DNA of 10,740 nucleotides from NCBI GenBank assembly GCA_902796695.1, contig CADBQE010000220.1, positions 1 to 10,740 of the forward strand. The letters are read 5' to 3'. Positions 1 through 7,250 of the stretch are shown one piece after another. The first letter of the stretch is position 1. The number at the start of each line of letters is the position of its first letter. Source of the DNA: an uncultured Lachnospiraceae bacterium (GTDB taxonomy: Bacteria; Bacillota; Clostridia; Lachnospirales; Lachnospiraceae). The notes under the pieces were generated by a model that worked only from the letters and a program-made list of their open reading frames with translations, did not search any database and was not told the DNA's origin. The position numbers were made by a program, and so were the translations under genes.

Positions 1-1588
1 GCTTTAAAAAGGCGGCGGCTTCGAAGGTCCGGAAGCCGGTGCGGTCCGTAAAGCTGTTGGTATCCACCAGGATGCCGCTGTAGATGGCATCCGCTTCCAG
101 CGGCGAGGGCGAGACGCCTTCACCGAAATACTGCAGGATCTCGGTCACCATTTCGCAGGCAGAGGAAGCATAGGGTTCCACATAGCGGAACTGCGCCGGA
201 ATGGCACCTTCCGCCTGGCGGTGATGGTCAAAGACCACGATCTGGTCCGTTCTCTTCAGAAGTTCCGGACATTCCACCATATCCGCGCGGTTGGTGTCCA
301 CGACCACGACCAGCGAGTTGTCCTGGATCTTTGCCAGCGCTTCCTCCCCGGTCAGAAACATGTCGCGCGGGTAATCCGCGGACGCCTGGAAGGATTCCCA
401 CAGCGGGCGCACGGAGAAGGATACCGTGTCCAGCACGATATGTGCGTGCAGGTGCAGGGAGACCGCGGCGCGGTAGATCGCCACGGAAGCACCGAAGGAG
501 TCGTTGTCCCCGCGGGAATGGCCCATGATATAGATATTGTCATGCAGCGCCATCAGCTCGCGGAGCGCCTGGGCCTTGACCCGGGCCTTGACCTGGGTCC
601 GTCCGACTTCGCCCTGGGCCTTGCCGCCGAAGTATTCCACGCGGTCCGGATATTTCACCATGGCCTGATCGCCGCCGCGGCCGAGCGCCAGGTCCATGGC
701 GGCCTGCGCCAGTTCCAGGTTCTCACTGTAGTTTTTGCCGCCTTCCCCGAAGGCGATGCTGACCGTCACGGTCATGGTATTGCCGGCCCGGATCTCCTTC
801 ACGTGGTTCAGCAGGGGGAATTTTTCCTCCATGCAGCGGGCCAGGCTGCCGTGGTTCATAAAGATATAGAAGCGGTCGCGTTCCGTCTTGCAGACGATCC
901 CGTTCACGTTCTGGAAGAACTTCTGGATCTGCTGTTCGATCAGCGCGCCCAGCAGGCTGTGCTCATTGGGATCGGTATGCTTGAGCAGTTCCTCGTAGTT
1001 GTCGATATACAGGATGCCGGCCACGCCGCGTTCGCGTTCCAGGGTCGCCTTGACTTCCAGGTGCTCGGTCTCGTCCGTCAGAAGCAGGGTGGTGACCGGC
1101 GTTTCGTCCTCGGTGCGGGCCAGCTGGGCCGAGAAGATCCGCTCGCCCAGTCCCACGAAGCAGGCGGATGCTTTTCCGGATGCGGCGTCTTCCAGGGCAA
1201 TGGAGGGGAAAACTTCATGGATATCCTCCGCCCGGTGCAGTTCCGGCCGTGCGTACTGCTCCAGCATGTGCGTGAAGGCCCGGTTTTTCCAGAGGATGCG
1301 GCCCTCGCCGTCCAGCGCGGCATAGGGAAGGGACATGGTATCGATTTTCCGGGTCAGTTCCCGGTCCATATCCAGGCACTGCTCCACCACGCTCTGCTGC
1401 AGATCCCGGCGGATCGTAAAGTGCCAGAACAGTACAAATGCCAGAGTTCCCGCTGCGGATACCGCAGCCGGGATCCAGGAAAAGCCCGGAACCGCCAGAT
1501 GAAGCACGAAAAAGGCGGCGGCGCATATCATGATAAACGCCAGCCAGATCCAGGGCCATTTTGTCAGCAGTTTTTTCAGCTTCTGCAT
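1..1588 (-). CDS. gdpP: GdpP-type cyclic-di-AMP phosphodiesterase (DHH family), C-terminus cut by window edge
   Basis: Membrane enzyme that hydrolyses the second messenger c-di-AMP to pApA. I translated 529 residues by hand; the frame stays open to the window edge. The protein begins with two hydrophobic helices (about residues 13-33 and 36-57), followed by a PAS-like sensor region (about 80-170) and a degenerate GGDEF domain whose signature has become TERDRF (235-240), as is usual for GdpP. The DHH phosphoesterase domain starts near 345 with GHSRGDNDS (D361 and D363 as metal ligands), then VVVVDTN, the DHH triad at 454-456, and a VDTNSFTDRTG motif. The DHHA1 domain that normally completes this roughly 650-residue family lies beyond base 1. 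The ATG at 1588 is chosen because AGGAAGGA lies just upstream and the hydrophobic N-terminus follows at once; the nearby ATG at 1596 is out of frame. It lies 79 bases downstream of tmcAL on the same strand. Confidence 0.94.
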   Translation of the reverse strand, partial: MQKLKKLLTKWPWIWLAFIMICAAAFFVLHLAVPGFSWIPAAVSAAGTLAFVLFWHFTIRRDLQQSVVEQCLDMDRELTRKIDTMSLPYAALDGEGRILWKNRAFTHMLEQYARPELHRAEDIHEVFPSIALEDAASGKASACFVGLGERIFSAQLARTEDETPVTTLLLTDETEHLEVKATLERERGVAGILYIDNYEELLKHTDPNEHSLLGALIEQQIQKFFQNVNGIVCKTERDRFYIFMNHGSLARCMEEKFPLLNHVKEIRAGNTMTVTVSIAFGEGGKNYSENLELAQAAMDLALGRGGDQAMVKYPDRVEYFGGKAQGEVGRTQVKARVKAQALRELMALHDNIYIMGHSRGDNDSFGASVAIYRAAVSLHLHAHIVLDTVSFSVRPLWESFQASADYPRDMFLTGEEALAKIQDNSLVVVVDTNRADMVECPELLKRTDQIVVFDHHRQAEGAIPAQFRYVEPYASSACEMVTEILQYFGEGVSPSPLEADAIYSGILVDTNSFTDRTGFRTFEAAAFLK

Positions 1589-1646
1589 ACGGTCATCCTT
1601 CCTGTTTTCCGTATCGGTCCGTTTCCCGCGGTGTGCATACTGCGGG

Positions 1647-1662
1647 GATATTAAATAATATC
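1647..1662. promoter_or_regulatory. AT-rich palindrome, operator-like, covering the gdpP -10 box
   Basis: The 16 bases consist of GATATTA, a two-base AA centre, and TAATATC, giving two perfect 7-base inverted arms. The block is conspicuously A+T-only inside a G+C-rich region and covers the candidate -10 element of gdpP just downstream of the tmcAL stop codon. A dimeric repressor site is the natural reading, but no regulator is encoded nearby. Chance in an AT-rich spacer is the alternative. Confidence 0.4.
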
Positions 1663-1683
1663 ACAGATCAGCGCAAAAAACAA
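1655..1683 (-). promoter_or_regulatory. Candidate gdpP promoter overlapping the end of tmcAL
   Basis: On the minus strand TTGTTT (1678-1683) and TATTAT (1655-1660) are separated by 17 bases. The -10 box is preceded by TGA, giving an extended TGn -10. The start would fall about 60 bases before the gdpP ATG. The -35 lies inside the last codons of tmcAL, so gdpP could be transcribed both by read-through and from this site. The -35 matches the consensus only in part. Confidence 0.45.
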
Positions 1684-2870
1684 TCCTTTTCCCGCTTTGC
1701 GACCAGCGGGCTCTGCCGGTAATCGTCCGGCAGGAGCAGGCCCGTCCTGAAATAAACGGTCTGGGCGTAAAGCCGGTGGGCCGTCCGGCATTCCTCCGTC
1801 AGCCGCGGGTCCGCGTCCGCCGTTTTGGTCACGACCGGAAGCGATGCGTTTTCCTTGACCAGTGCGGGCAGCGACGCGTTTTCCTTAAGCCCCAGGATCC
1901 GGATAAGACGCGGGCCGGATGCCTGGTCCTCGGTCCGGATCCCCAGCAGGATATGCAGCAGGCAGCGGCGGACCCGCGCCGGCGTATAATTCCGGCCGGA
2001 CACCGCCGCGGCGAGTTCCGAGAAGCGGGCCGTATACGGAGCCCGGGCCAGGATCCGTGCCGCCAGCTCCGGGGAGACGTCCGCAAACGGCGTGAGCGCG
2101 GCTTTTCCGCCCCGGTCCAGGCGGGACAGGACCGCTGCCAGCGCCGCGGAAATGTCATCGGGGAAGATCAGATAATCCAGCTTTTCGGCAGTCCCCGGTG
2201 CCAGATACCGGGCCAGGTCCGCCGGCGCCGCGCCGTTTTCCAGCGCCCGGCGGATCGCGGCGGCGGAGGCGAAGCCTTCCTCCGGCAGTTCGGTGCTGGC
2301 GTGGGAGGCTCCTCTGCGTGCCGTGGGGCCGGGCTTCATGGCGGCGCCCTGACGGCGGATGGCTTTGATATACTCCGCGGCCAGCAGGTTATTGGGGTCT
2401 CCCAGCAGCGCCGCCTCCTCCGGACCGACTGCGTGCAGGGCGGCGCGGAGCGCGGCGGAATAGGACAGCCCGTTCCGCATCAGGTCCCGGAACAGTTCGC
2501 TCTCCGAAGCCTGTTCGGACAGCGCGGCGGCTCGCTCCAGGGCGGCGGGGTCGCTTACGGAAGCGCCGAAAGCCAGCTCGTCCACGCAGCCGCAGGCCGC
2601 CAGAAGGGCCACGGCGCCGCGCGCGAAGACTTCCGCGCTGCCGGTCGCGAAAGCCGGCGGCAGTTCGACCACCATATCGGCCCCCGCCTCCAGCGCCATG
2701 GCCGTGCGGCGGGTCCGGTCCGTGAGCGCCGGTTCGCCGCGCTGCAGAAAATCCCCGCTCATCACGACCAGGATTTCCTGCCCCGGCCGGTCCTTTTTCA
2801 CCTGCTCCAGCAGGTATCGGTGCCCCCGATGCAGGGGGTTGAATTCCGCAATAATCCCTGTAACAGCCAT
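1668..2870 (-). CDS. tmcAL: tRNA(Met) cytidine acetate ligase TmcAL (YlbM family)
   Basis: Forms N4-acetylcytidine at the wobble position of elongator tRNA-Met, using ATP and acetate through an acetyl-adenylate intermediate. The 400-residue protein opens with the family signature GIIAEFNPLHRGH (residues 5-17, HxxH nucleotidyltransferase motif at 14-17) and continues with MSGDFLQRGEPAL (37-49) and a VVELP segment. The length is close to the roughly 400-415 residues usual in Bacillota. I chose the ATG at 2870 because the conserved N-terminus starts there and AGAGG lies about 7 bases upstream; the frame is open to 3062, but that extension overlaps the divergent cold-shock promoter and leader. 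Near the C-terminus a 10-residue block (KENASLP plus three residues) occurs twice in tandem. It is divergent from the csp gene and upstream of gdpP. Confidence 0.95.
   Translation of the reverse strand: MAVTGIIAEFNPLHRGHRYLLEQVKKDRPGQEILVVMSGDFLQRGEPALTDRTRRTAMALEAGADMVVELPPAFATGSAEVFARGAVALLAACGCVDELAFGASVSDPAALERAAALSEQASESELFRDLMRNGLSYSAALRAALHAVGPEEAALLGDPNNLLAAEYIKAIRRQGAAMKPGPTARRGASHASTELPEEGFASAAAIRRALENGAAPADLARYLAPGTAEKLDYLIFPDDISAALAAVLSRLDRGGKAALTPFADVSPELAARILARAPYTARFSELAAAVSGRNYTPARVRRCLLHILLGIRTEDQASGPRLIRILGLKENASLPALVKENASLPVVTKTADADPRLTEECRTAHRLYAQTVYFRTGLLLPDDYRQSPLVAKREKDCFLR
1831..1890 (-). repeat. Tandem 30-base repeat inside tmcAL
   Basis: Two adjacent 30-base units (1831-1860 and 1861-1890) share the core GCGAYGCGTTTTCCTT at exactly 30-base spacing. 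They encode KENASLPALV followed by KENASLPVVT. The second unit aligns with the conserved SLP motif of the family. The first takes the place of a segment that is different and charged in relatives I remember, so the total length is about normal. Confidence 0.6.
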
Positions 2871-2964
2871 TAAAATACCTCTGAATCCCTGTCGCATTCT
2901 CGACAATCCGCCCGCCCCTTGTTTGAATAAATTCGCCTTCTCCGACAAATATTTACAAACATGG

Positions 2965-2993
2965 TTGACGAAAAAAGCCGTCGGTGCTATTAT
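2965..2993 (+). promoter_or_regulatory. Cold-shock gene promoter, extended -10 sigma-A type
   Basis: TTGACG (2965-2970) and TATTAT (2988-2993) are separated by exactly 17 bases, and TGC directly before the -10 makes an extended -10 box. Transcription should start near base 3000, leaving a leader of about 34 bases before the csp ATG. This is one of the best promoters in the window, fitting an abundant protein. Confidence 0.86.
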
Positions 2994-3004
2994 GTATGAA
3001 ACTG

Positions 3005-3020
3005 AACTCCCTGCGGAGTT
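3005..3020 (+). promoter_or_regulatory. Leader hairpin just before the csp ribosome site
   Basis: AACTCC and GGAGTT form a perfect 6-bp stem around a CTGC loop, ending three bases before the GGAGG Shine-Dalgarno (3024-3028). The left arm CTCC could alternatively pair with the GGAG of the ribosome site, so a two-state, temperature-sensitive leader is possible. The structure is seen; the regulatory role is inferred. Confidence 0.42.
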
Positions 3021-3033
3021 TTTGGAGGCAATA

Positions 3034-3231
3034 ATGAAGGGAACTGTCAAATGGTTTAACAATCAAAAGGGCTACGGCTTCATCACCGATGAAGACGGCC
3101 GGGATGTCTTCGTCCACTTCAGCGGACTTGTAATGGAAGGTTACAAATCGATTGAAGAAGGGGCGGCAGTTGAGTTCGATGTCGCGGACGGCGGCAAAGG
3201 ACCTCAGGCTGTCAATGTAGTCAAGCTGTAA
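3034..3231 (+). CDS. Cold-shock domain protein, CspA family
   Basis: A small RNA/single-stranded DNA chaperone that melts mRNA secondary structure in the cytoplasm. The 65 residues cover one complete cold-shock domain: MKGTVKWFNN start, RNP1 as KGYGFI (12-17), RNP2 as VFVHF (25-29), and the usual ending in NVVKL. The start is ATG 3034, five bases after GGAGG; the same frame is open far upstream, but that part is not coding and lies before the promoter. The gene is a single transcription unit, with a strong promoter 40 bases upstream and a terminator directly after it. The exact paralog (CspA, B, C or D) cannot be assigned from sequence alone. Confidence 0.97.
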   Translation: MKGTVKWFNNQKGYGFITDEDGRDVFVHFSGLVMEGYKSIEEGAAVEFDVADGGKGPQAVNVVKL

Positions 3232-3256
3232 TCGCTTCCTGTCCCGGATTATCCCC

Positions 3257-3294
3257 AGCGCGGCAATGTTTCACTGCCGCGCTCTTGTTTTTTT
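3257..3294 (+). terminator. Rho-independent terminator of the cold-shock gene
   Basis: A perfect 9-bp G+C-rich stem (AGCGCGGCA with TGCCGCGCT) around a 9-base loop is followed by a T-rich tract at 3285-3294 that contains seven T in a row. It lies about 25 bases after the csp stop codon and isolates that gene from the HAD gene. Confidence 0.93.
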
Positions 3295-3320
3295 ACCGCG
3301 GAACGTGTATCTTATTATAG
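3292..3320 (+). promoter_or_regulatory. Weak candidate promoter for the HAD phosphatase gene
   Basis: TTTACC (3292-3297) and TTATAG (3315-3320) are 17 bases apart, directly after the csp terminator. An overlapping TATTAT at 3313 is an alternative -10 with a shorter spacer. A promoter is needed here because the csp terminator precedes the gene, but neither box is a good consensus match. Confidence 0.27.
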
Positions 3321-3375
3321 GTTCTCACCATTCCCTTCCGCAGAAAGATTATACCAGAGGAGAAGCATTTCCGCC

Positions 3376-4209
3376 ATGCCGGATCTTAAGAATATCAGAA
3401 TTATTTTCAGCGATATCGACGGGACCCTGCTCCCGTTCGAAGGCAAGGACATGACCGCCACCGTCCGCCTGATCGGCGAACTGATCCGCCGCGATTATAC
3501 TTTCGTGCTCTGCACGGGCCGCGGCACCGGCAATATTCCCCGGATCCTGATGGAGATCCCCGGCCTGCGCTACGTCATCACCGCGAACGGCGCCCTGGTC
3601 ACGGACCTGGCCCGTTCCGAAGTCATTTACCGCAATACCGTTCCCCGGGACCTGGCCCGCCGCCTTACGCGCTTCCTCCGCGGCTACCGCGGCATCGTCT
3701 TTTCCTACCGCTGCGGCCGCCATTTCCTGGATATGCCCGCGGGCAGCCCCCTCCCGGAAGTGGACAGTCCGTCGCTGCGGGACTGGATGCACACCGCGAA
3801 GACGATCCCTTTTGAGGATTATCTGGCGGAGCCGGAAAGCGAATTCGTCGACAAGGTCGGATTTGCCACCTTTGACCTCGAAGCCCGGGAAGCCGTCATG
3901 CGTGATTTCCCCGCCCAGCCTTTTGCCTCCGAGCTGGCTCCCACCACTTCCGGCACCTGGAACGTGGAATTCAATGCCGCCGGAACCAGCAAGGGCAACG
4001 CCGCGCACTTCCTGCTGGACCGCCTGGGCCTGACTCCCGCCAACATGCTGGCCGCCGGCGACAACATCAACGACATCCCCATGCTGCAGCTGGCCGCCGT
4101 TTCCCTGGCCCCGGCCAATGCGGCGCCCGAAACGCTGGCCGCCGCCTCCGTCAGGGTCGCGGATGCGGGCGAAGACGGCGTGGAAAATTTCCTGAAACAG
4201 CTGCTGTAA
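3376..4209 (+). CDS. Cof-type HAD-IIB hydrolase (haloacid dehalogenase superfamily phosphatase)
   Basis: A cytosolic Mg-dependent phosphatase acting through an aspartyl-phosphate intermediate; substrates in this subfamily are usually small sugar phosphates or cofactors, and the substrate here cannot be read. The 277 residues carry all four HAD motifs: DIDGTL (nucleophile D13, general acid D15), CTGR with T47, K206 in GTSKGNAAHF, and GDNIND with D229 and D233. The stretch between motifs II and III is the size expected for a C2B cap. The length matches the 260-290 usual for Cof proteins. AGAGGAG lies about 13 bases before ATG 3376, rather long spacing. It precedes trkA by 92 bases without a terminator but shows no functional tie to it. 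Confidence 0.92.
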   Translation: MPDLKNIRIIFSDIDGTLLPFEGKDMTATVRLIGELIRRDYTFVLCTGRGTGNIPRILMEIPGLRYVITANGALVTDLARSEVIYRNTVPRDLARRLTRFLRGYRGIVFSYRCGRHFLDMPAGSPLPEVDSPSLRDWMHTAKTIPFEDYLAEPESEFVDKVGFATFDLEAREAVMRDFPAQPFASELAPTTSGTWNVEFNAAGTSKGNAAHFLLDRLGLTPANMLAAGDNINDIPMLQLAAVSLAPANAAPETLAAASVRVADAGEDGVENFLKQLL

Positions 4210-4210
4210 C

Positions 4211-4239
4211 TTGAATGTTCTCCCGTTTTTTGCTATAAT
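4211..4239 (+). promoter_or_regulatory. trkA-trkH promoter, near-consensus with extended -10
   Basis: TTGAAT (4211-4216), a 17-base spacer and a perfect TATAAT (4234-4239) preceded by TGC. The arrangement is nearly the same as in the csp promoter. Transcription should start near 4246, giving a leader of roughly 56 bases, too short for a c-di-AMP riboswitch of the ydaO class. Confidence 0.87.
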
Positions 4240-4266
4240 AGTGTGCAAATTTGATTTCAGCCAAAC

Positions 4267-4287
4267 GGTTTTCCTTTTCGGGAGACC
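4267..4287 (+). promoter_or_regulatory. Leader hairpin just before the trkA ribosome site
   Basis: GGTTTTCC and GGGAGACC pair over 8 bp, including two G-U pairs, around a TTTTC loop. The stem ends three bases before the GAGGG Shine-Dalgarno at 4291-4295. It could protect the mRNA 5' end or tune initiation; no U-tract follows, so it is not a terminator. Confidence 0.38.
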
Positions 4288-4301
4288 ATTGAGGGAATAA
4301 A

Positions 4302-5666
4302 ATGAAGATCATCGTTGCCGGTATCGGAAAAGTCGGTACCACCCTGACCGGCCAGCTGGCGGCTGACGGCCATGACATTACGGTCATTGACCGCAAACCT
4401 GACGTTCTGGAGCATGTCTGCTCCACCTATGACGTGATCGGCCTGGAAGGCAACTGCGCCACGGTGCAGACGCTCCGGGACGCGGGCACCGCGGAAGCGG
4501 ACCTGCTGATCGCCGTCACGGACGCGGACGAAGTGAACCTGCTCTGCTGCGTCACGGCGCGCCAGATCAACCCGGGCATCCATACCATCGTCCGGATCCG
4601 CAATTCGGAATACGCCCCGCAGATCATTGAAATGCGGGAAGTTTTCGGTCTGTCCCTGATCGTAAACCCCGAGCGCAGCGCAGCCGTGGAGATCGAGCGC
4701 CTGCTCCGCTTCCCCGGCTTCCTGAAGCGCGAATCGTTCGCCAAAGGCCGGGTGGAACTGGTGGAATTCCGCATTGCGGAGGACAGCCCGCTGGCCGAAG
4801 TCGCCCTGAGAAACGTCTCCGGTATCCTGAAATCCAAGGTGCTGATCTGCGCCGTGCTGCGGGGCAGCGAAGTCACGCTTCCCAAGGGCGATTTCGTCCT
4901 GAAGGCAGGCGACCGCGTCTTCATGACGGCGCCGGCCGCGGCGCTGGGCGCCATGCTGCGCGATCTGGGCATCATCACCCATAAAGTCAAGCGCGTGATC
5001 ATGGGCGGCGGCGGCCGCATCAGCCTCTATCTGGCGCAGCTGCTGGAGCGTGACGGCATCCAGGTCCAGATCATCGACAGCGATATCAGCCGCTGCCAGG
5101 AACTGGCCCGCCTGTTGCCCGACATCAGCATCAGCTGCGGCGACATCACCATTCCTTCCACGCTCGAAAAGGAAGGCCTGTCCACGGCGGACGCCTTCGT
5201 CGCCCTCACCGGCATGGACGAACTGAATATCATCATGTCCCTGTACGCGGTGAGCCAGAAGGTGCCCATCGTCATCACGAAGCAGGGCCATATCGACGAG
5301 CTGCAGGATATTGTGAGCGGCCTGTCGCTGGGCAGCATCGTCTCGCCCAAGGAGATCTGCAGCGACATCGTCGTGCGCTACGTCCGCTCCATGCGCGACA
5401 CCCGCGGCGATTCCGCCATCACGGTCCAGTCCGTGGCGGGCGGCCGCGTGGAAGCCGCCGAGTTCGTCATCGGCCCGGGCTCCCAGCACCGGGATACGCC
5501 GCTCATGAATCTGAAGATCAAGCCCGGCGTCCTGATCGCGGCCGTCTCCCATCAGGGCACCACCACGATCGCGGGCGGCTCCTCCACGTTCTCCCTGGGA
5601 GACTCCGTTATCGTCATCTCCTCCGCCGATATCAACATTCAGCGGTTCAACGATATTTTTGCCTGA
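4302..5666 (+). CDS. trkA: Trk system potassium uptake protein TrkA (NAD-binding gating subunit)
   Basis: Cytoplasmic regulatory ring subunit that binds NAD(H) or other nucleotides and gates the TrkH potassium channel. The 454 residues show two tandem RCK units, as in enteric TrkA (about 458). The first Rossmann fold has GIGKVG (7-12) and an acidic residue D30 at the end of beta-2, pointing to NAD rather than NADP. The second fold begins with GGGGRIS (235-241), where the last glycine of GxGxxG is a serine. An RCK_C domain follows each (roughly 145-225 and 375-454). GAGGG lies 6 bases before ATG 4302. It is transcribed from its own promoter and is followed by trkH after 12 bases. I do not see the c-di-AMP-binding pattern known from KtrA RCK_C domains. 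Confidence 0.96.
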   Translation: MKIIVAGIGKVGTTLTGQLAADGHDITVIDRKPDVLEHVCSTYDVIGLEGNCATVQTLRDAGTAEADLLIAVTDADEVNLLCCVTARQINPGIHTIVRIRNSEYAPQIIEMREVFGLSLIVNPERSAAVEIERLLRFPGFLKRESFAKGRVELVEFRIAEDSPLAEVALRNVSGILKSKVLICAVLRGSEVTLPKGDFVLKAGDRVFMTAPAAALGAMLRDLGIITHKVKRVIMGGGGRISLYLAQLLERDGIQVQIIDSDISRCQELARLLPDISISCGDITIPSTLEKEGLSTADAFVALTGMDELNIIMSLYAVSQKVPIVITKQGHIDELQDIVSGLSLGSIVSPKEICSDIVVRYVRSMRDTRGDSAITVQSVAGGRVEAAEFVIGPGSQHRDTPLMNLKIKPGVLIAAVSHQGTTTIAGGSSTFSLGDSVIVISSADINIQRFNDIFA

Positions 5667-5678
5667 GAAGCGTATGCT

Positions 5679-7166
5679 ATGAACTACAAGTCCCTGTCCC
5701 GTTTTATCGGCCGGATCCTTCTGATCGAAGCAGCCCTGATGCTGCCGGCCCTCCTGCTTGCCCTGATCTACCGGGAGCCCCGCGCCGCGACGGCCTACTG
5801 GCAGAGCATCCTGATCATTCTGATCCTGAGCTTCGGCTTCCGTCTGCTGAGCCGCGGAGAAAAAGTCGGCGATTTTTACGAAAAGGAAGGCCTGGCCTGC
5901 GCCGGCCTCTCCTGGATCGTCATGGGCGTTACCGGAGCCCTTCCGTTCTTCCTTTCCCATGAGATCCCGGCCTTCATCGATGCGGTCTTCGAGACCGTCT
6001 CCGGCTTTACCACCACCGGGGCTTCGATCCTGGGCGAAGTGGAAAGCCTGGACAAAAGCATTCTGTACTGGCGCAGCTTTACGCACTGGATCGGCGGCAT
6101 GGGCGTTCTGGTCTTCCTGCTGGCGCTTGCGCCGCGCAGCAGCCGCGGTTCCGGCTTCACGCTGCATCTGCTGCGGGCGGAAAGCCCCGGGCCCAGCGTA
6201 GGCAAGCTGGTGCCCCAGATCCGCAAGACCGCGCAGATCCTGTATCTGATCTATATCGGCCTGACCCTGCTGGACTTCGGCCTGCTGGCCCTGGGCGGCC
6301 TGTTCTTCCATGACGGAGCCCATCCCACCACGGTCTTCGATGCCTTCTGCATTGCGGTCGGCACGGCGGGCACCGGTGGCTTTGCCGTCATCAACGCGGG
6401 CCTGGGCGGCTATTCGATCTTCACACAGATCGTCACCACGGTCTTCATGTTCCTCTTCGGCATCAACTTCAGCTGCTACTTCCTGATCCTGCGCGGCGAC
6501 GTCAAATCCGTCCTGAAGGACGAAGAGCTCAGGACCTTCCTGGTGATCTCGGTCCTTGCCGTTATCGCGATCACCATCAGCATCGTCCCGCAGTATCAGA
6601 GCACCGGAGCCGCCGTCAAGGACGCGGCCTTCACGGTCGGATCGCTCGCTTCCACGACCGGCTACGCCACGACGGATTTCGACCTGTGGCCCAATTTCAC
6701 CCGGGCCATCGTCATCTTCCTGACGATCATGGGCGCCTGCGCGGGCAGCACCTGCGGCGGCGCCAAAGTGGTCCGCCTGATCCTGGTCGTCAAGAACCTG
6801 TTCCGCAACCTGCGCCAGATGGTCCGTCCGAACCGGGTCGTCAACGTGCGCATGAACGGCCGCATCGTGAGCGAAAGCATTCTGCACAATCTGAACACCT
6901 ACGTGGCCGCCTACGTCGTTCTGCTTTTCGTCAGTTATTTCCTGGTCGCGCTGGACGGCAAGGACGGCACTACGAGCTTTACGGCCGTCCTGACCTGCTT
7001 CAATAACGTAGGCCCCGGTCTGGGGCGCGTGGTGGGCCCCACCGGCAACTTCGGCAGCTTCAGCATCGCCGCGAAGCTCGTGCTGATCATCGACATGCTG
7101 ATCGGCCGTCTGGAGATCTTCCCCATCCTGGCCCTGTTTTCCCGCGCCACCTGGCGCCACAGTTAA
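5679..7166 (+). CDS. trkH: Trk/Ktr-type potassium channel subunit TrkH
   Basis: Integral membrane subunit forming the potassium pore, gated by TrkA. Four non-identical selectivity-filter loops, the hallmark of the TrkH/KtrB fold, are all present: SGFTTTGAS (108-116), GTAGTGGF (228-235), SLASTTGYAT (322-331) and NNVGPGLG (442-449). Hydrophobic helices flank each loop, and the 495-residue length fits TrkH (about 480) better than KtrB (about 450). The start at 5679 has only GAGAAG, overlapping the trkA stop codon, so translation is probably coupled to trkA. An ATG five bases earlier is followed directly by a stop after two codons. No terminator separates it from the downstream synthetase gene. 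Confidence 0.96.
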   Translation: MNYKSLSRFIGRILLIEAALMLPALLLALIYREPRAATAYWQSILIILILSFGFRLLSRGEKVGDFYEKEGLACAGLSWIVMGVTGALPFFLSHEIPAFIDAVFETVSGFTTTGASILGEVESLDKSILYWRSFTHWIGGMGVLVFLLALAPRSSRGSGFTLHLLRAESPGPSVGKLVPQIRKTAQILYLIYIGLTLLDFGLLALGGLFFHDGAHPTTVFDAFCIAVGTAGTGGFAVINAGLGGYSIFTQIVTTVFMFLFGINFSCYFLILRGDVKSVLKDEELRTFLVISVLAVIAITISIVPQYQSTGAAVKDAAFTVGSLASTTGYATTDFDLWPNFTRAIVIFLTIMGACAGSTCGGAKVVRLILVVKNLFRNLRQMVRPNRVVNVRMNGRIVSESILHNLNTYVAAYVVLLFVSYFLVALDGKDGTTSFTAVLTCFNNVGPGLGRVVGPTGNFGSFSIAAKLVLIIDMLIGRLEIFPILALFSRATWRHS

Positions 7167-7250
7167 CCCGGACCTTCCGCACCGCGGATGCGTCCTACCG
7201 GAATCCGTTCATTCATTTGAATTCATAAAGTAGCTAAGGAGAGTAGTATT

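Noticed and set aside
1624..1647. Terminator between tmcAL and gdpP (TCCCGC and GCGGGG arms)
   Set aside because: The stem is about five pairs around a 12-base loop and has no T-tract on the minus strand, so read-through to gdpP is expected.
221..1654. Plus-strand open frame of 477 codons over gdpP
   Set aside because: The minus strand encodes a continuous GdpP with helices, degenerate GGDEF and DHH motifs; the plus frame has no domain or ribosome site.
1776..2873. Plus-strand open frame of 365 codons over tmcAL
   Set aside because: Arg/Gly/Gln-rich shadow of the well-conserved TmcAL gene on the other strand.
4240..4301. c-di-AMP (ydaO-class) riboswitch before trkA
   Set aside because: The leader is about 56 bases with only one small hairpin, far too short for that class.
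4257..7160. Minus-strand open frame of 967 codons antisense to trkA and trkH
   Set aside because: It is rich in Asp, Gln, His, Ala and Gly with no recognisable domain, as expected from the antisense of G+C-biased codons. The plus strand has two complete, motif-bearing Trk proteins and good promoters.
7167..7250. T-box or other riboswitch before aspS
   Set aside because: Only 84 bases are available, with no terminator or T-box sequence; a full T-box leader would not fit.
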